A stretch of DNA of 64,000 nt, taken from NCBI RefSeq assembly GCF_900460345.1, contig NZ_UHHW01000002.1, forward strand, positions 1 through 64,000, written 5' to 3'. The stretch is from Trueperella pyogenes (GTDB lineage: Bacteria; Actinomycetota; Actinomycetes; Actinomycetales; Actinomycetaceae). Position 1 is the stretch's first letter. Each line of letters begins with the position of its first letter. Below, one piece after another: positions 17,371 through 26,632 of the stretch. A model generated the notes under the pieces. That model searched no databases. It was not told where the DNA came from and saw only the letters and a program-made list of their open reading frames with translations. The position numbers and the translations under genes were made by a program.

Positions 17371-18525
17371 GTGGCGAAAAAGAATTCTCCCACGGTCAGC
17401 GTTGATCTCCTCGATGCTGCCTACGCGATGATTAAGTCAGGAGCAGCCACGCGCCGGTCAGATCTGGTGCGCGCAATGGGGATATCGGCGTCGACGGCCT
17501 CGAATGTGGCCCGCAGCCTGATCGAGCAGAACCTCATCCGAGAGATCGAATCGCGGCGTTCCACCGGCGGGCGCCCAGCAAAAGTCCTCCAATCCACCCA
17601 AGGCTCCGAGGTGGTGGCTGTGGCGGAGGTGGGCTCCCACCACTTGCGCTTCGGCCTTGCCGATTCCATCCACCCGCTCCAATGCATCGATGAAGTTCTG
17701 TTCGATACGCTCGGAACTCCCGAAGAAGCCATGTCTACGCTGGTCGAGCAGTGGGAGAAGCTTCGTGCGGCGGCATTCCCCGAGCACAGCATCGGCGCCC
17801 TCGGCATCTCGATCGCAAGTCCGGTCGAGGCCGAATCGCGCCGACTGGTCCTGCCCGCGCGTCTGCCGGGGTGGCACCATGCAGATCTGCGGCAGATCCT
17901 CTTCGACCTGACAGGCCTGCCCGCCTGGATCGAAAATGACACCCGCGCCTGCGCACTGGGCGAGCTGCCCTATTCGCCCGTCGAATCCTTCATTTATGTC
18001 AAGGCCGGCACCGGTATTGGCGGGGCGCTCGTCATCGACGGCGAGCTGTACCAGGGCGCGGGCGGGTTCGCCGGAGACATCAGCCATTCTCGCGTCGATC
18101 CGGACATGGATGACCTGTGTGCATGCGGCAGGCGGGGCTGCCTCGAGGCCATCGCTTCGGGGGCCACCATTCGCAAGCGAGCCCTCGCGGCGGGACTGGA
18201 CGTTGAAGATCGCTCGATTGTCACGGCGTCGTTGTCAGATGTCCCCGAGATCAATCCGTTTGTCCGCCAATCGGCGGAACTGATTGGGCGGGCGCTCGGC
18301 CCGATTGTCAATTTTATAAATCCAGGTGCGATCTACGTCGGCGGAGCGCTTTCTGGCCTGGGCGTTTTCATGAGTTCCCTGCGGGCCTCGGTCTTTAACG
18401 TCGCCAGCTCTACGGCCAGTCAAGACCTCATCATCGAGCCCGCCCCCAACGGCGCCAACGCTCCCCTCATGGGAGTGGCGCGGGAGGCGTTCCGGCTGGC
18501 CGGCGCGAGTTGCAAGAAGGGCTAG
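17371..18525 (+). CDS. ROK-family transcriptional repressor (LNB operon side)
   Basis: A NagC/XylR-type sugar-responsive repressor of 384 aa. The N-terminal winged helix (about 12-75) contains GAATRRSDLVRAMGISASTA. The ROK domain follows, with the glycine-rich KAGTGIGGALV and the zinc motif CACGRRGCLEA. I prefer the GTG at 17371, six bases after AAGGAGGA, to the GTG at 17365, which abuts the ribosome site. It is divergent from the LNB operon and 40 bp upstream of a ROK sugar kinase, so local control is likely. It is a close paralogue of the regulator at 25472. Confidence 0.85.
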   Translation: MAKKNSPTVSVDLLDAAYAMIKSGAATRRSDLVRAMGISASTASNVARSLIEQNLIREIESRRSTGGRPAKVLQSTQGSEVVAVAEVGSHHLRFGLADSIHPLQCIDEVLFDTLGTPEEAMSTLVEQWEKLRAAAFPEHSIGALGISIASPVEAESRRLVLPARLPGWHHADLRQILFDLTGLPAWIENDTRACALGELPYSPVESFIYVKAGTGIGGALVIDGELYQGAGGFAGDISHSRVDPDMDDLCACGRRGCLEAIASGATIRKRALAAGLDVEDRSIVTASLSDVPEINPFVRQSAELIGRALGPIVNFINPGAIYVGGALSGLGVFMSSLRASVFNVASSTASQDLIIEPAPNGANAPLMGVAREAFRLAGASCKKG

Positions 18526-18565
18526 ACGGGTGCAGACAGGCCAAAAAGAGTGAGAGAATAGGGCT

Positions 18566-19474
18566 ATGAGCATACGTGTGGGTGTAGACGTCGGAGGCAC
18601 GAAGATCGCCATCGGTCTCGTCGAAGGCGGAGCGATTTTACGCAAGTCCACGATTGCACCCACCGCGGGCTCACCGCAGACGACCCTGTCCGCTATCGCG
18701 TCCGAAATCCGAGCGCTCCTTGGCGCCCAGGGCTGCGGCCTGCACGAGGTCACCGGCGTGGGCCTTGGGTTTGCGGGCACTATCGATTCGGCGCGCGGGC
18801 GCGTTCGCCACTCGGCCAACCTCAAATGGTCCGATGTCGACGTTAGCGGGCCGCTTGCGCGCATGCTGGATTTGCCCATCCGCATTGTCAACGACGCCGA
18901 CGCCGCAGCGTGGGGCGAATACCGCTTCGGCGCAGCGCGTTCGCACTCCTCGCTCGTCGCGATCACGGTAGGAACCGGAATCGGTGGGGCTGCCATTATC
19001 GGCGGCAGACTCCTGCAGGGCCGGCACGGGCTGCATGCCGAGTTCGGGCACATGGTTCTCGTGCCGCAGGGGCGCGCATGCGGCTGTGGGCGCGTGGGTT
19101 GTTGGGAACAGTACTGTTCTGGCACGCGCCTGAGCGCACTAGCTGGTGAGCGGCTCGCGGCGACGGATTCGAGCCGGGCAACTGGCCGCGACGCCACGTT
19201 GGCCGCCCGAGCGGGCGACGACGTGGCGGTGGGGATCTTTGAAGAAATAGGCACGTATCTGGGTGCAGGCTTGGCGAATCTGGCCATGGCCTTCGATCCG
19301 GATCTGTTCCTCATTGGCGGCGGGGTCTCCGAAGCGGGCGAACTCCTACTCGGTCCGGCCCGGCGAGAGTACGCCCGCCAGATGGGTCTGGGCGGTTTCC
19401 CGTGCGTCGACGTCGTCGCGGCCTCGCTGGGCAACGACGCCGGACTCATCGGCGCCGCGGATCTCGCGCACTAA
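18566..19474 (+). CDS. ROK-family sugar kinase (glucokinase-like)
   Basis: A 302-aa cytoplasmic kinase lacking the DNA-binding domain of its neighbour. It shows the ATP-binding DVGGTKIAIGL at the N-terminus, catalytic NDADAAAWGE, the EFGH sugar-binding motif and the zinc-binding CGCGRVGCWEQ. It lies 40 bp after the ROK repressor and probably shares its transcript. The substrate could be glucose, GlcNAc or ManNAc. The LNB context makes an amino-sugar role attractive, but ROK kinases cannot be told apart reliably by motif. Confidence 0.82.
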   Translation: MSIRVGVDVGGTKIAIGLVEGGAILRKSTIAPTAGSPQTTLSAIASEIRALLGAQGCGLHEVTGVGLGFAGTIDSARGRVRHSANLKWSDVDVSGPLARMLDLPIRIVNDADAAAWGEYRFGAARSHSSLVAITVGTGIGGAAIIGGRLLQGRHGLHAEFGHMVLVPQGRACGCGRVGCWEQYCSGTRLSALAGERLAATDSSRATGRDATLAARAGDDVAVGIFEEIGTYLGAGLANLAMAFDPDLFLIGGGVSEAGELLLGPARREYARQMGLGGFPCVDVVAASLGNDAGLIGAADLAH

Positions 19475-19498
19475 TCTCGCAGCGGGTATGCCGCCACC

Positions 19499-21508
19499 TC
19501 AGTTGTCCACCAGCGGGAAGTGACAAGCGACGACCTGCTCTCTTCCGGCGCAGGTGCGCAGCGCACGCAGCTGGGGTTCCTCCGCCGCACAGATGTCGCG
19601 GGCGAAGGGGCAGCGCGTGCGGAATCGGCAGCCGCTGGGTGGGTTCATGGCCGAGGGAGTTTCTCCCTCGATCCTCAGCCGCGTGCGCTGCGCGGCGAAG
19701 GCGTCCTCGATGCGCGGCACCGCGTCCACCAGCCCTTTGGTGTAGGGGTGGAGCGGGCGCAGCGCGACGTCGTCGGCCTGGCCGTATTCGACGATCTTGC
19801 CCAGGTACATGACGGCGACGCGATCGGACATGTATTGGACGACCGAGAGGTCATGGCTGATGAAAATGTAGGCCAGCGAGTATTTTTGTTGCAGCGTGCG
19901 CATCTCGTTGAGCACTTGCGCCTGGACGGAGACGTCGAGCGCGCTGACCGGTTCGTCGCAGACGATGAGGCGTGGGTTTAGTGCCAACGCCCGAGCGAGT
20001 CCGATGCGTTGGAGCTGGCCGCCGGAAAATTCGTGCGGGTAGCGCGAGAGGGCGTCCTGGGGCAGGCCAATCTGGGCGACGAGGGTGTCGACCCGGGCGT
20101 TGCGCTCTGCTCGCGATCCCACCTTTTGGATGTGGAGGGGTTCGAGGATGATCTCGTCTACCCGCATGCGCGGATCCATCGCGGCGGCGGAGTCCTGGAA
20201 CATCATCTGAACTTCGGCGTGGAACTTACGCCGCTCCTTGCCGCGCAGAGCCGAGATGCTGACTCCGGCTACCTCGATGTCTCCAGAGCTGACCTCGTCA
20301 AGCCCGGCGATGAGGCGGCCGAGGGTCGACTTGCCACAGCCGGATTCGCCGACGAGCCCGAACACCTCACCTTCGTAGATCGTGAGCGATACGTCGGATA
20401 CCGCCGAGACCGTGCCAATTTTACGACGCACGAGCGAGCCGCCGTACGCGGGGAAGTTGCGCGAGACATGGCGGACCTTCAGGATGGGCTTGGCCTCGTT
20501 GCGCACCCGGTTAGGGGCAAGCTCCTCCAGCTCATTGGCCAGCGGCTCGCCTCCGGGGAAATGGCAGGCGACTTTGTGGGTGGCCTCGCCCAGGAGCGGG
20601 GTCGTGGTGGTGCAGATGTCCTGGGCGAAGCTGCAGCGCGGGGCGAACGGACACCCGGTCACTTCTTGAGTGATCTCCGGCGGAGAACCCGGAATCGAAT
20701 AGAGTTCGCTGTCTGAGGTGCGGGCGCGCTCCGGGAGGGCGGCCAGCAACGCGCGGGTGTATTGGTGCTGGGGGTTGGTGAACAGGTCACGCGCGGGGGC
20801 CTGCTCCATGACGCGCCCCGAATACATGACGGCCACCGAATCGGCCCGGCCCGCCACCACCGCAAGATCGTGGGTGACGAGGATGACGGAGGAACCAAAT
20901 TCCTCTTTTACGTCGTCGATGAGGTCCAGGATCTGCATCTGGGTGGTGACGTCGAGCGCCGTCGTCGGTTCATCGGCAATGAGGAGCTTCGGCCTGCAGA
21001 TCAGCGCCATCGCGATCATCGCGCGCTGGCGCATGCCGCCCGAAAGCTGGTGGGGGTAGTCCCCGACGATCTTGTCCGGGCGGGGCATGCCCACGCGGCG
21101 CATGATGTCAATAGCCGCGGTCTGCGCGTCCGCCTTGGAGGCGCCGCGATGGACGCGCAGCGGCTCGCCGATCTGGTCGCCAATGGTCATCGTCGGGTTG
21201 AGCGAGGTCATCGGGTCTTGGAAGATCATGCCGATCTCGGTTCCGCGCAACTTACGCAATTCGGCGTCCTCCATCCCCACCAAGGCCCGGCCATCGAGCG
21301 TGATCTGCCCGGAAGAGACGTATCCGTTCGATGGCAGCAGGCCCATGAGCGCAAGCGCCGTCATCGTCTTGCCCGATCCGGACTCACCGACGATGCCGAG
21401 GGTCTGGCCACGGCCAACCGTCAGGTTGACGCCGGATAGCGGCTGCACCTCGTCCTTTCGGCGGGGGATGCGGACCGAAAGATCCTCGATGGATAAGAGG
21501 GTGTCCAT
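19499..21508 (-). CDS. Peptide-type ABC importer, double ATPase (DppD-DppF fusion)
   Basis: A single 669-aa protein carries both ATPases of a Dpp/Opp importer. Domain 1 (about 3-260) has GESGSGKT and ends with the iron-sulfur-type Cys cluster CPFAPRCSFAQDIC. Domain 2 (about 340-600) has GESGCGKS, signature FSGGQLQR and another oligopeptide-type Cys tail CRFRTRCPFARDIC. I take the ATG at 21508, which follows a GAGGAAGAGG site. The longer frame from 21619 runs into the permease gene without a ribosome site. It is last in the operon. Confidence 0.85.
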   Translation of the reverse strand: MDTLLSIEDLSVRIPRRKDEVQPLSGVNLTVGRGQTLGIVGESGSGKTMTALALMGLLPSNGYVSSGQITLDGRALVGMEDAELRKLRGTEIGMIFQDPMTSLNPTMTIGDQIGEPLRVHRGASKADAQTAAIDIMRRVGMPRPDKIVGDYPHQLSGGMRQRAMIAMALICRPKLLIADEPTTALDVTTQMQILDLIDDVKEEFGSSVILVTHDLAVVAGRADSVAVMYSGRVMEQAPARDLFTNPQHQYTRALLAALPERARTSDSELYSIPGSPPEITQEVTGCPFAPRCSFAQDICTTTTPLLGEATHKVACHFPGGEPLANELEELAPNRVRNEAKPILKVRHVSRNFPAYGGSLVRRKIGTVSAVSDVSLTIYEGEVFGLVGESGCGKSTLGRLIAGLDEVSSGDIEVAGVSISALRGKERRKFHAEVQMMFQDSAAAMDPRMRVDEIILEPLHIQKVGSRAERNARVDTLVAQIGLPQDALSRYPHEFSGGQLQRIGLARALALNPRLIVCDEPVSALDVSVQAQVLNEMRTLQQKYSLAYIFISHDLSVVQYMSDRVAVMYLGKIVEYGQADDVALRPLHPYTKGLVDAVPRIEDAFAAQRTRLRIEGETPSAMNPPSGCRFRTRCPFARDICAAEEPQLRALRTCAGREQVVACHFPLVDN

Positions 21509-21510
21509 GT

Positions 21511-22458
21511 TTACCTCTTCCTCAAACGCACTTCGAAGGCGTCGCGAAGGCCGTCGCCGACGAAGTTGAAAGCGAGCACGAGAATGATGATTGCGATGCC
21601 TGGGGGTGCGATGAGCCACCAGTTACCCGAGTACACTTCGGACAGGCCAGAGGAGAGCATCCCGCCCCAGTTGGCTGCGGGCGGCGGCACACCGAGCCCG
21701 AGGAAGGATAGGTAGGCGACGTAGAGCACGGCGTCGGCAACCTGGAAGGTCGCGTTGACGATCACGGTGCCGATGGAGTTGCGCACGATGTGCGTGCGTA
21801 CGGCCCGGCTGGACGTGCCGCCCATGCCCTTCATCGCCAAGATGAACTCTCGCGAGCGCAACGCAATGGAATCGCCGCGGACCATACGTGCGGGGTTGAG
21901 CCAGGCGAAGGCCGAGATGACGAGGACCAGCAGCGGGACCGTGGGGGTGATGATCGTAGCGATGAGCATGAAGAGGAAGAGTGCCGGGATGGACATGAGG
22001 GCGTCGACGATTCGCATCATCGCGGCGTCGACCCACCCGCCCATGAAGCCGGCAGCAGCGCCCCACATGGTGCCGAAGGCGGTGGCGAGCAGGCCCGCAC
22101 ACAGGCCCACGATCAGCGATGTTTGCCCGCCGAGCATGAGGCGACCGAGCTGGTCGTATCCCACCGAGTCTGTGCCGAGGACGTGGCCTTTTTCGCCGGG
22201 CGCCATGTACGCGCGAGACAGGTCCGTGTGTACCTGGTCGGTCTGGTAGATGAGCGGGCCGATGAAAGAGAACACGATGAGGGCAATCACTAAGCACAGG
22301 CCGAAAACCGCGAGCTTGTTCTCGAAGAACACGGCCACGCCTTGTTTGCCAATGCCGGTACGACGCCGCGGACGGGCATCGGCGACGCCGCCGATAGGAT
22401 TGACGGAGGTTTGTGCCAGTGGCGCGCGGTCGGCGTCGTGGTTGACTGATTCGGTCAC
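21511..22458 (-). CDS. Peptide-type ABC importer, permease (DppC type)
   Basis: Inner-membrane permease, 315 aa. A basic N-terminal cytoplasmic segment precedes a first helix at about residue 47. The protein contains the DppC-type GTDSVGYDQLGRLMLGGQTSL loop and the EAA-like FILAMKGMGGTSSRAVRTHI. It overlaps the DppB-type gene by 4 bp and ends 3 bp before the ATPase gene. Family members carry di- and oligopeptides, but also nickel, opines or oligosaccharides. The fucosidase divergent from this operon keeps a fucosylated substrate possible. Confidence 0.85.
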   Translation of the reverse strand: MTESVNHDADRAPLAQTSVNPIGGVADARPRRRTGIGKQGVAVFFENKLAVFGLCLVIALIVFSFIGPLIYQTDQVHTDLSRAYMAPGEKGHVLGTDSVGYDQLGRLMLGGQTSLIVGLCAGLLATAFGTMWGAAAGFMGGWVDAAMMRIVDALMSIPALFLFMLIATIITPTVPLLVLVISAFAWLNPARMVRGDSIALRSREFILAMKGMGGTSSRAVRTHIVRNSIGTVIVNATFQVADAVLYVAYLSFLGLGVPPPAANWGGMLSSGLSEVYSGNWWLIAPPGIAIIILVLAFNFVGDGLRDAFEVRLRKR

Positions 22459-23417
22459 TTGTCACCTCCTGAGGAGAGTCGGACGCGGGGATCGGCTACC
22501 GCGTAGAGGACGTCGGCAATGAGGGCGCCGATGACGGTGGCGAGCGAGACGATGAGGGTTGAGGCGAGCAGGATCGGGTAGTCGCGGGTTTGCGTGGCCT
22601 GCCAGAACATCAGGCCCATGCCGGGGTAGTTGTAGAGCTGCTCGACGACGAGCGCGCCGGAGAACAGGGCCGGGATGTACATGCCTAGCAGGGTGATGAC
22701 GGGGAAGAGGGAGTTGCGCAGCGCGTGGCGGATCGTCACGCGGGAGGGAGATAGACCCTTGGCTTTCGCAGTGCGGATGTAGTTTTCGTTGAGGTTGTCG
22801 ACCATCGTGGAACGCACGTAGCGCGTGAAGGCGGCCAGGGCCACGATCGCGAGGGTGACCACGGGTAACACGAGGCCGTGCCAATTGGACAGAATCTCGG
22901 CGACCGTGAAGCCCTGCGGCGCCTGCGGCGGGAGGATGGGCCACAGCTGGGAGAAGACGACGATGAAGATGATGCCGAGGAAGAACAGCGGGGTGGCGTA
23001 GGCCAGGAGCGCCATCGAGGTGATGGCATAGTCGATTCTAGTGTTGCGGTACACAGCCTGGATAGCGCCGAGCGGGACGGCGACGACGACGGCGAGCGTC
23101 GTCGCTAGCAGGCTGAGGAGTACCGTCTTAGGCAGGCGCTGGAAGATGACGTCGGCGACCGGCTGGTTGAGACGGAAAGAGTAGCCCAGGTCTCCGGAAA
23201 GGAGGCGTTGGATGTAGAGGCCAAACTGGGTTAGGAACGGCTTGTCGTAGCCCATCTGGGCGTTATATGCGTCAATCTGCGCCTGGGTGGCATCGAGTCC
23301 GAGCGCAGAGCGCGCGGCTCCGCCTGGTAGCAGGTGAAGAATGAGGAAGGTCAAGAAGGTCACGATGAGCATGACCGCCAGCGCTTGGCCGAGCCGTTGA
23401 AGAATATATCGCCACAT
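22455..23417 (-). CDS. Peptide-type ABC importer, permease (DppB type)
   Basis: Permease of 320 aa starting MWRYILQRLGQALAVM, the usual DppB N-terminus. I chose the ATG at 23417, preceded by GAGGGG, over the in-frame start at 23462, whose leader would cross a hairpin. The conserved C-terminal features (VVEQLYNYPGMG; LADVLYAVADPRVR-type ending) are present. A stem-loop separates it from the binding-protein gene upstream. Confidence 0.86.
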   Translation of the reverse strand: MWRYILQRLGQALAVMLIVTFLTFLILHLLPGGAARSALGLDATQAQIDAYNAQMGYDKPFLTQFGLYIQRLLSGDLGYSFRLNQPVADVIFQRLPKTVLLSLLATTLAVVVAVPLGAIQAVYRNTRIDYAITSMALLAYATPLFFLGIIFIVVFSQLWPILPPQAPQGFTVAEILSNWHGLVLPVVTLAIVALAAFTRYVRSTMVDNLNENYIRTAKAKGLSPSRVTIRHALRNSLFPVITLLGMYIPALFSGALVVEQLYNYPGMGLMFWQATQTRDYPILLASTLIVSLATVIGALIADVLYAVADPRVRLSSGGDK

Positions 23418-23432
23418 AGTTAAGCCCCTCAT

Positions 23433-23460
23433 GGGTCGGCTGGCTCGGGCCAGCCGACCC
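23433..23460 (-). terminator. Stem-loop between binding protein and permease genes
   Basis: GGGTCGGCTGGC (23433-23444) pairs perfectly with GCCAGCCGACCC (23449-23460) around a 4-nt TCGG loop. It fills the gap between the family-5 binding-protein gene and the DppB-type gene. No T-run follows, so it probably stabilises the upstream mRNA or causes partial termination. Confidence 0.7.
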
Positions 23461-23467
23461 ACTCGTT

Positions 23468-25282
23468 TTACTTACGCATCCAATCTTGGGGGTACATGCC
23501 GAGCATCGGATCTTGCGGATCGATGCCGGTGATTTCAGACCTGTAGGCTGAGACGCGATTGACAGGGTTTGGCATCCACAGAACTGGCAGGTCTTCTGCA
23601 AGGAAGGCGTTGTAGGCATCCATGGCCTTCGTGTCCGAGGAGACGAGGGTCGCATCGATGAGTTTGTCAGCTTCCGAGTTGGAGTAGGCGCCCAGGTTGA
23701 CGGGCGCGTCGGTGGCGAACAGGCGTTGGCCGGAGGCGTAGGGCGGGTAGTACCACGAGGCCTCAGAGCCGAAGAAAGAGAGTTCCCATTCGCAGTTCGG
23801 GTCGTTCTTCTTGCAGACCTGGGAGACGGCCACGGAGTCTGGCACTTCTTGGATCTCGAGGACGATGCCGAGCTTGCCGAACTGGGACTTCAGCTCCGCC
23901 ATCATGTCGTGGGTGGCGGTGAAGCCGGATTGAGAGATGAGGGTGAAGCGCATCTCGGCGCCCGCCTTGACGCCCTCGCCGCACTGATCGGCCCCAGTTC
24001 CGGGCTTCTCACACGTGGTGACGCCGTCCGGGGTGACCTTCCAGCCGTGATCCTCGAGCAGCTTCTTGGCGGCGTCAGGGTCAAACTTGTAGGCGCAACC
24101 GTCCATCGTGCCTGCTGCGCCTGGCTCTTGCGGTACCGGGCCACACGTGGGAGCTGCCATGCCCTTCCAGATCACCTTCGAGATCGACTCCTGGTCGATC
24201 AGCTGCTGCATGGCCTGGCGCACGTACTTTTGGGAGAAGATCGGGCCGGACTCTGGGTGGTTGAAGTTGAACGGCATGTAGGTGATGGACCAGCCGTACC
24301 ACGGGGAGACTTTGTAGCCCTGGCTTTCGATGTAGCTCTTTTGTGCGATGTTGCCTGCGGGGATGTATCCGTAGTCGATTCCGCCCGCGCGCAGGGTGTT
24401 GAACTCGGCGTCGTCGGAGGTGAAGGGCTTGTAGACAACCTCGCTGAAGGTGGCCTTGTCAGCGCCGTCGTAATCCTTGTTAGCGGTCAGGACCACTTGC
24501 CCCGATGGGGTGTATTCCTTGAGCTTCCAGGGGCCGGACACGGTTTGCCACAGCGGGTTCTTCGCGTAGTTGGCGGGATCCTCCGCGGCCTTGCGGAGGT
24601 AGGCGTAGATGTCTTTGGCGTGTTGTTCGGTGGCAAAATCTTCGATGATCTTGCCGTCGTCGGAGGTCTTCGCCCAGGCGTGTGCCGGCATCGGGCGGAT
24701 GGTGTTGAGCTGGTTGCCCACGAAGTAGCCGCCGGAGAACTTCTCGGTGGTGGTGATGGTGAACGTCTTGTCGTCTACGATCTTGAATTCGGTGACGTTA
24801 TCAGGGAAGCCGCCCTTGCGGTAGGAGGCCCATTCGCTGGTGTTGTTCTTGACCAGCTGGTACCAGAAGTCCACGTCCTTCGTGGTGAGCTTCGTACCAT
24901 CCGACCAGGTGCGGTCCTTGAGCGTGATCGTGTAGGTCAGCCCGTCGTCGCTGATTTCGGGGACCTTGGCGATTGAGCGCTTTTCGTCGATGTTGAAGGG
25001 GTGATCGCCTTCGAGTGTGAAGGAGTACATCGAGGGGAACATCATCTCGATGAAGATGCCGTTTTCGCCCTGGGTCTTACCCGGAGCGGAGATGGGCAGG
25101 ATCCAGGTGGGGGTATCCATGGCGACTGTGACGGCTGAGGCGTCAGCGCTGGTTGCTGTGGAGCCTGATGGCTCAGCGGCGCCCGTGGGTGTGGATGAGC
25201 TTCCACCGCCGCAGGCGGACAAGAGCAGGGCGACGCCTGCCACAATGGCGAGGATGGTGCCTCGCCTAGATGCGCGGGTCAT
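23468..25282 (-). CDS. Family-5 extracellular solute-binding lipoprotein
   Basis: A 604-aa binding lipoprotein of the DppA/OppA class. The signal peptide ends in the lipobox LSAC (LLLSACGGGSSS), followed by a Ser/Thr/Gly linker. The long bilobed domain includes YTITLKDRTWSDGTKLTTKDVDFW, typical for the class. A GGAGG site 8 nt upstream supports the ATG at 25282. The ligand may be peptides or, given the fucosidase and M81 neighbours across the divergent promoter, an oligosaccharide or glycopeptide. That choice cannot be made from sequence alone. Confidence 0.86.
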   Translation of the reverse strand: MTRASRRGTILAIVAGVALLLSACGGGSSSTPTGAAEPSGSTATSADASAVTVAMDTPTWILPISAPGKTQGENGIFIEMMFPSMYSFTLEGDHPFNIDEKRSIAKVPEISDDGLTYTITLKDRTWSDGTKLTTKDVDFWYQLVKNNTSEWASYRKGGFPDNVTEFKIVDDKTFTITTTEKFSGGYFVGNQLNTIRPMPAHAWAKTSDDGKIIEDFATEQHAKDIYAYLRKAAEDPANYAKNPLWQTVSGPWKLKEYTPSGQVVLTANKDYDGADKATFSEVVYKPFTSDDAEFNTLRAGGIDYGYIPAGNIAQKSYIESQGYKVSPWYGWSITYMPFNFNHPESGPIFSQKYVRQAMQQLIDQESISKVIWKGMAAPTCGPVPQEPGAAGTMDGCAYKFDPDAAKKLLEDHGWKVTPDGVTTCEKPGTGADQCGEGVKAGAEMRFTLISQSGFTATHDMMAELKSQFGKLGIVLEIQEVPDSVAVSQVCKKNDPNCEWELSFFGSEASWYYPPYASGQRLFATDAPVNLGAYSNSEADKLIDATLVSSDTKAMDAYNAFLAEDLPVLWMPNPVNRVSAYRSEITGIDPQDPMLGMYPQDWMRK

Positions 25283-25316
25283 TCACTTACCTCCAATTAG
25301 TGTGTTCTGTGTCCTG

Positions 25317-25392
25317 TCACACAAAACATGTGTGAGTACAAAATATCAGGGTGTTGGCCATCGTGTGGCCGTTTTGGCAAAATTCATGCCAA
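25317..25392. promoter_or_regulatory. Divergent control region with three inverted repeats
   Basis: Three inverted repeats lie between the family-5 binding protein gene and the ROK regulator gene. They are TCACAC-N7-GTGTGA (25317-25335), GGCCA-N5-TGGCC (25356-25370) and TTGGCA-N7-TGCCAA (25374-25392). The last two sit side by side and are good candidates for the ROK operator. Which bind protein is not known. Confidence 0.45.
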
Positions 25393-25471
25393 TTAAAGAA
25401 AATAATTGCGCGAATTGGATCTTAGTGGTGACATAGAGTACATAGATCATCTCCGGCGAAAAGAGAAAAAG

Positions 25472-26632
25472 TTGGTCAGCGAACAAGGTTTTGCCACCGT
25501 GAGCCCCGAACTGCTGGAATCTGCCTACCGGCTCATCCGCGCGGGCGCTGCGGAAAATCGCTCCGATTTGAGCGAGCTGCTGGGCGTATCGTCGTCGACG
25601 GCGTCCAACATCGCTCGCTCGCTCGTGAGCCAAAAACGCGTACGGGAAGTGGAGGCGAGCGGCGTCTCGCGGGGGCGGCGCGCTACGCAACTGCGAAGCG
25701 TTGCCCTGCCCGCGCTCGCGGCCGTGGCGGAGATCGGCACCCGGCACGTGCGTTACGCCCTCTCGGAGCGGGTCGGGCCGGTGACGAGCGCCGAAGAAGC
25801 GTCAATCGACCTCACCCCCGGCCCCCGCCCGACGGTCGAGCGCCTCCTCGATTTGTGGGAGCAGCTGCGTGAGCGCGACTTTCCCGACCACGACATCAAG
25901 GCGGTCGGTATCGCCGTTCCCGGCCCGGTCGACGCCGGTAGCCAACGGATCGTCATGCCCTCCCGCATGCCTGGCTGGCACGACGCCGACCTGCGCGGTA
26001 TCGTCAGGGAGCTCACGGGCCTCGACGCCGTCGTGGAAAACGACGCGCGGGCGGCGGCCCTCGGCGAGGCGAGTGAGGTCAAGGACAACCAGACCTTGAT
26101 CTACATCAAGGCCGGTTCTGGCATCGGAGGTGCGCTGGTCGTCAACGGTCAAGTCCACACGGGCGGCCGGGGCATCGCGGGCGACGTCTCTCACGCTCGC
26201 GTGGTTGAGGATTCTCCGTTCGTGTGCGGATGCGGGCAGTCTGGGTGTTTGGAAACCGTCGCATCGGGGGCGGCTATCCGGCGTGACGCGCGGGCATTCG
26301 GCATCGAGCTCGACTCGATGGCGGAGCTGATCGAAGCCGGGCTCAACCAGGTTCCGGAGGTGACGCAGCTGATCCGCAACTCGGGAATGCTCGTCGGCAA
26401 AGCGCTCGGGCCGCTGATCAACTTCGTCAACCCCACGGAGGTGATCGTGGGCGGATCGATGTCTGGCCTGAGCGCCTTCATGAACGCCTTGCGCGTGTCG
26501 CTCCTCGGCTCGGCCGTGCCGATGGCCACGGAGGGCTTGCGCATCGAACCGGCCCGGTTGGCTGCGAACTCGGCGCTGACGGGTGTGGCCCGCGCGGCGC
26601 ATCGTCTCATCGTGGATGCGCCGGTGATATAG
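25472..26632 (+). CDS. ROK-family transcriptional repressor (fucosidase side)
   Basis: A sugar-responsive repressor closely related to the one at 17371. It shares the GAAENRSDLSELLGVSSSTA winged helix, then KAGSGIGGALV and the zinc motif CGCGQSGCLET. The start is uncertain. A TTG at 25472 gives an N-terminus and length (386 aa) that align with the paralogue; a TTG at 25406 and a GTG at 25499 are alternatives. It stands at the head of a four-gene run (fucosidase, M81 protein, CutC) and is divergent from the family-5 importer, so both are probably its targets. Confidence 0.8.
   Translation: MVSEQGFATVSPELLESAYRLIRAGAAENRSDLSELLGVSSSTASNIARSLVSQKRVREVEASGVSRGRRATQLRSVALPALAAVAEIGTRHVRYALSERVGPVTSAEEASIDLTPGPRPTVERLLDLWEQLRERDFPDHDIKAVGIAVPGPVDAGSQRIVMPSRMPGWHDADLRGIVRELTGLDAVVENDARAAALGEASEVKDNQTLIYIKAGSGIGGALVVNGQVHTGGRGIAGDVSHARVVEDSPFVCGCGQSGCLETVASGAAIRRDARAFGIELDSMAELIEAGLNQVPEVTQLIRNSGMLVGKALGPLINFVNPTEVIVGGSMSGLSAFMNALRVSLLGSAVPMATEGLRIEPARLAANSALTGVARAAHRLIVDAPVI

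Noticed and set aside
21509-21619. N-terminal extension of the double ATPase
   Set aside because: Arg/His-rich leader inside the permease gene with no ribosome site; the ATG at 21508 has one and matches family N-termini.
25317-25335. Possible CRP/GlxR site at TCACAC-N7-GTGTGA
   Set aside because: The half-sites are in the reverse order to the TGTGA-N6-TCACA consensus, so it is only reported as an inverted repeat.
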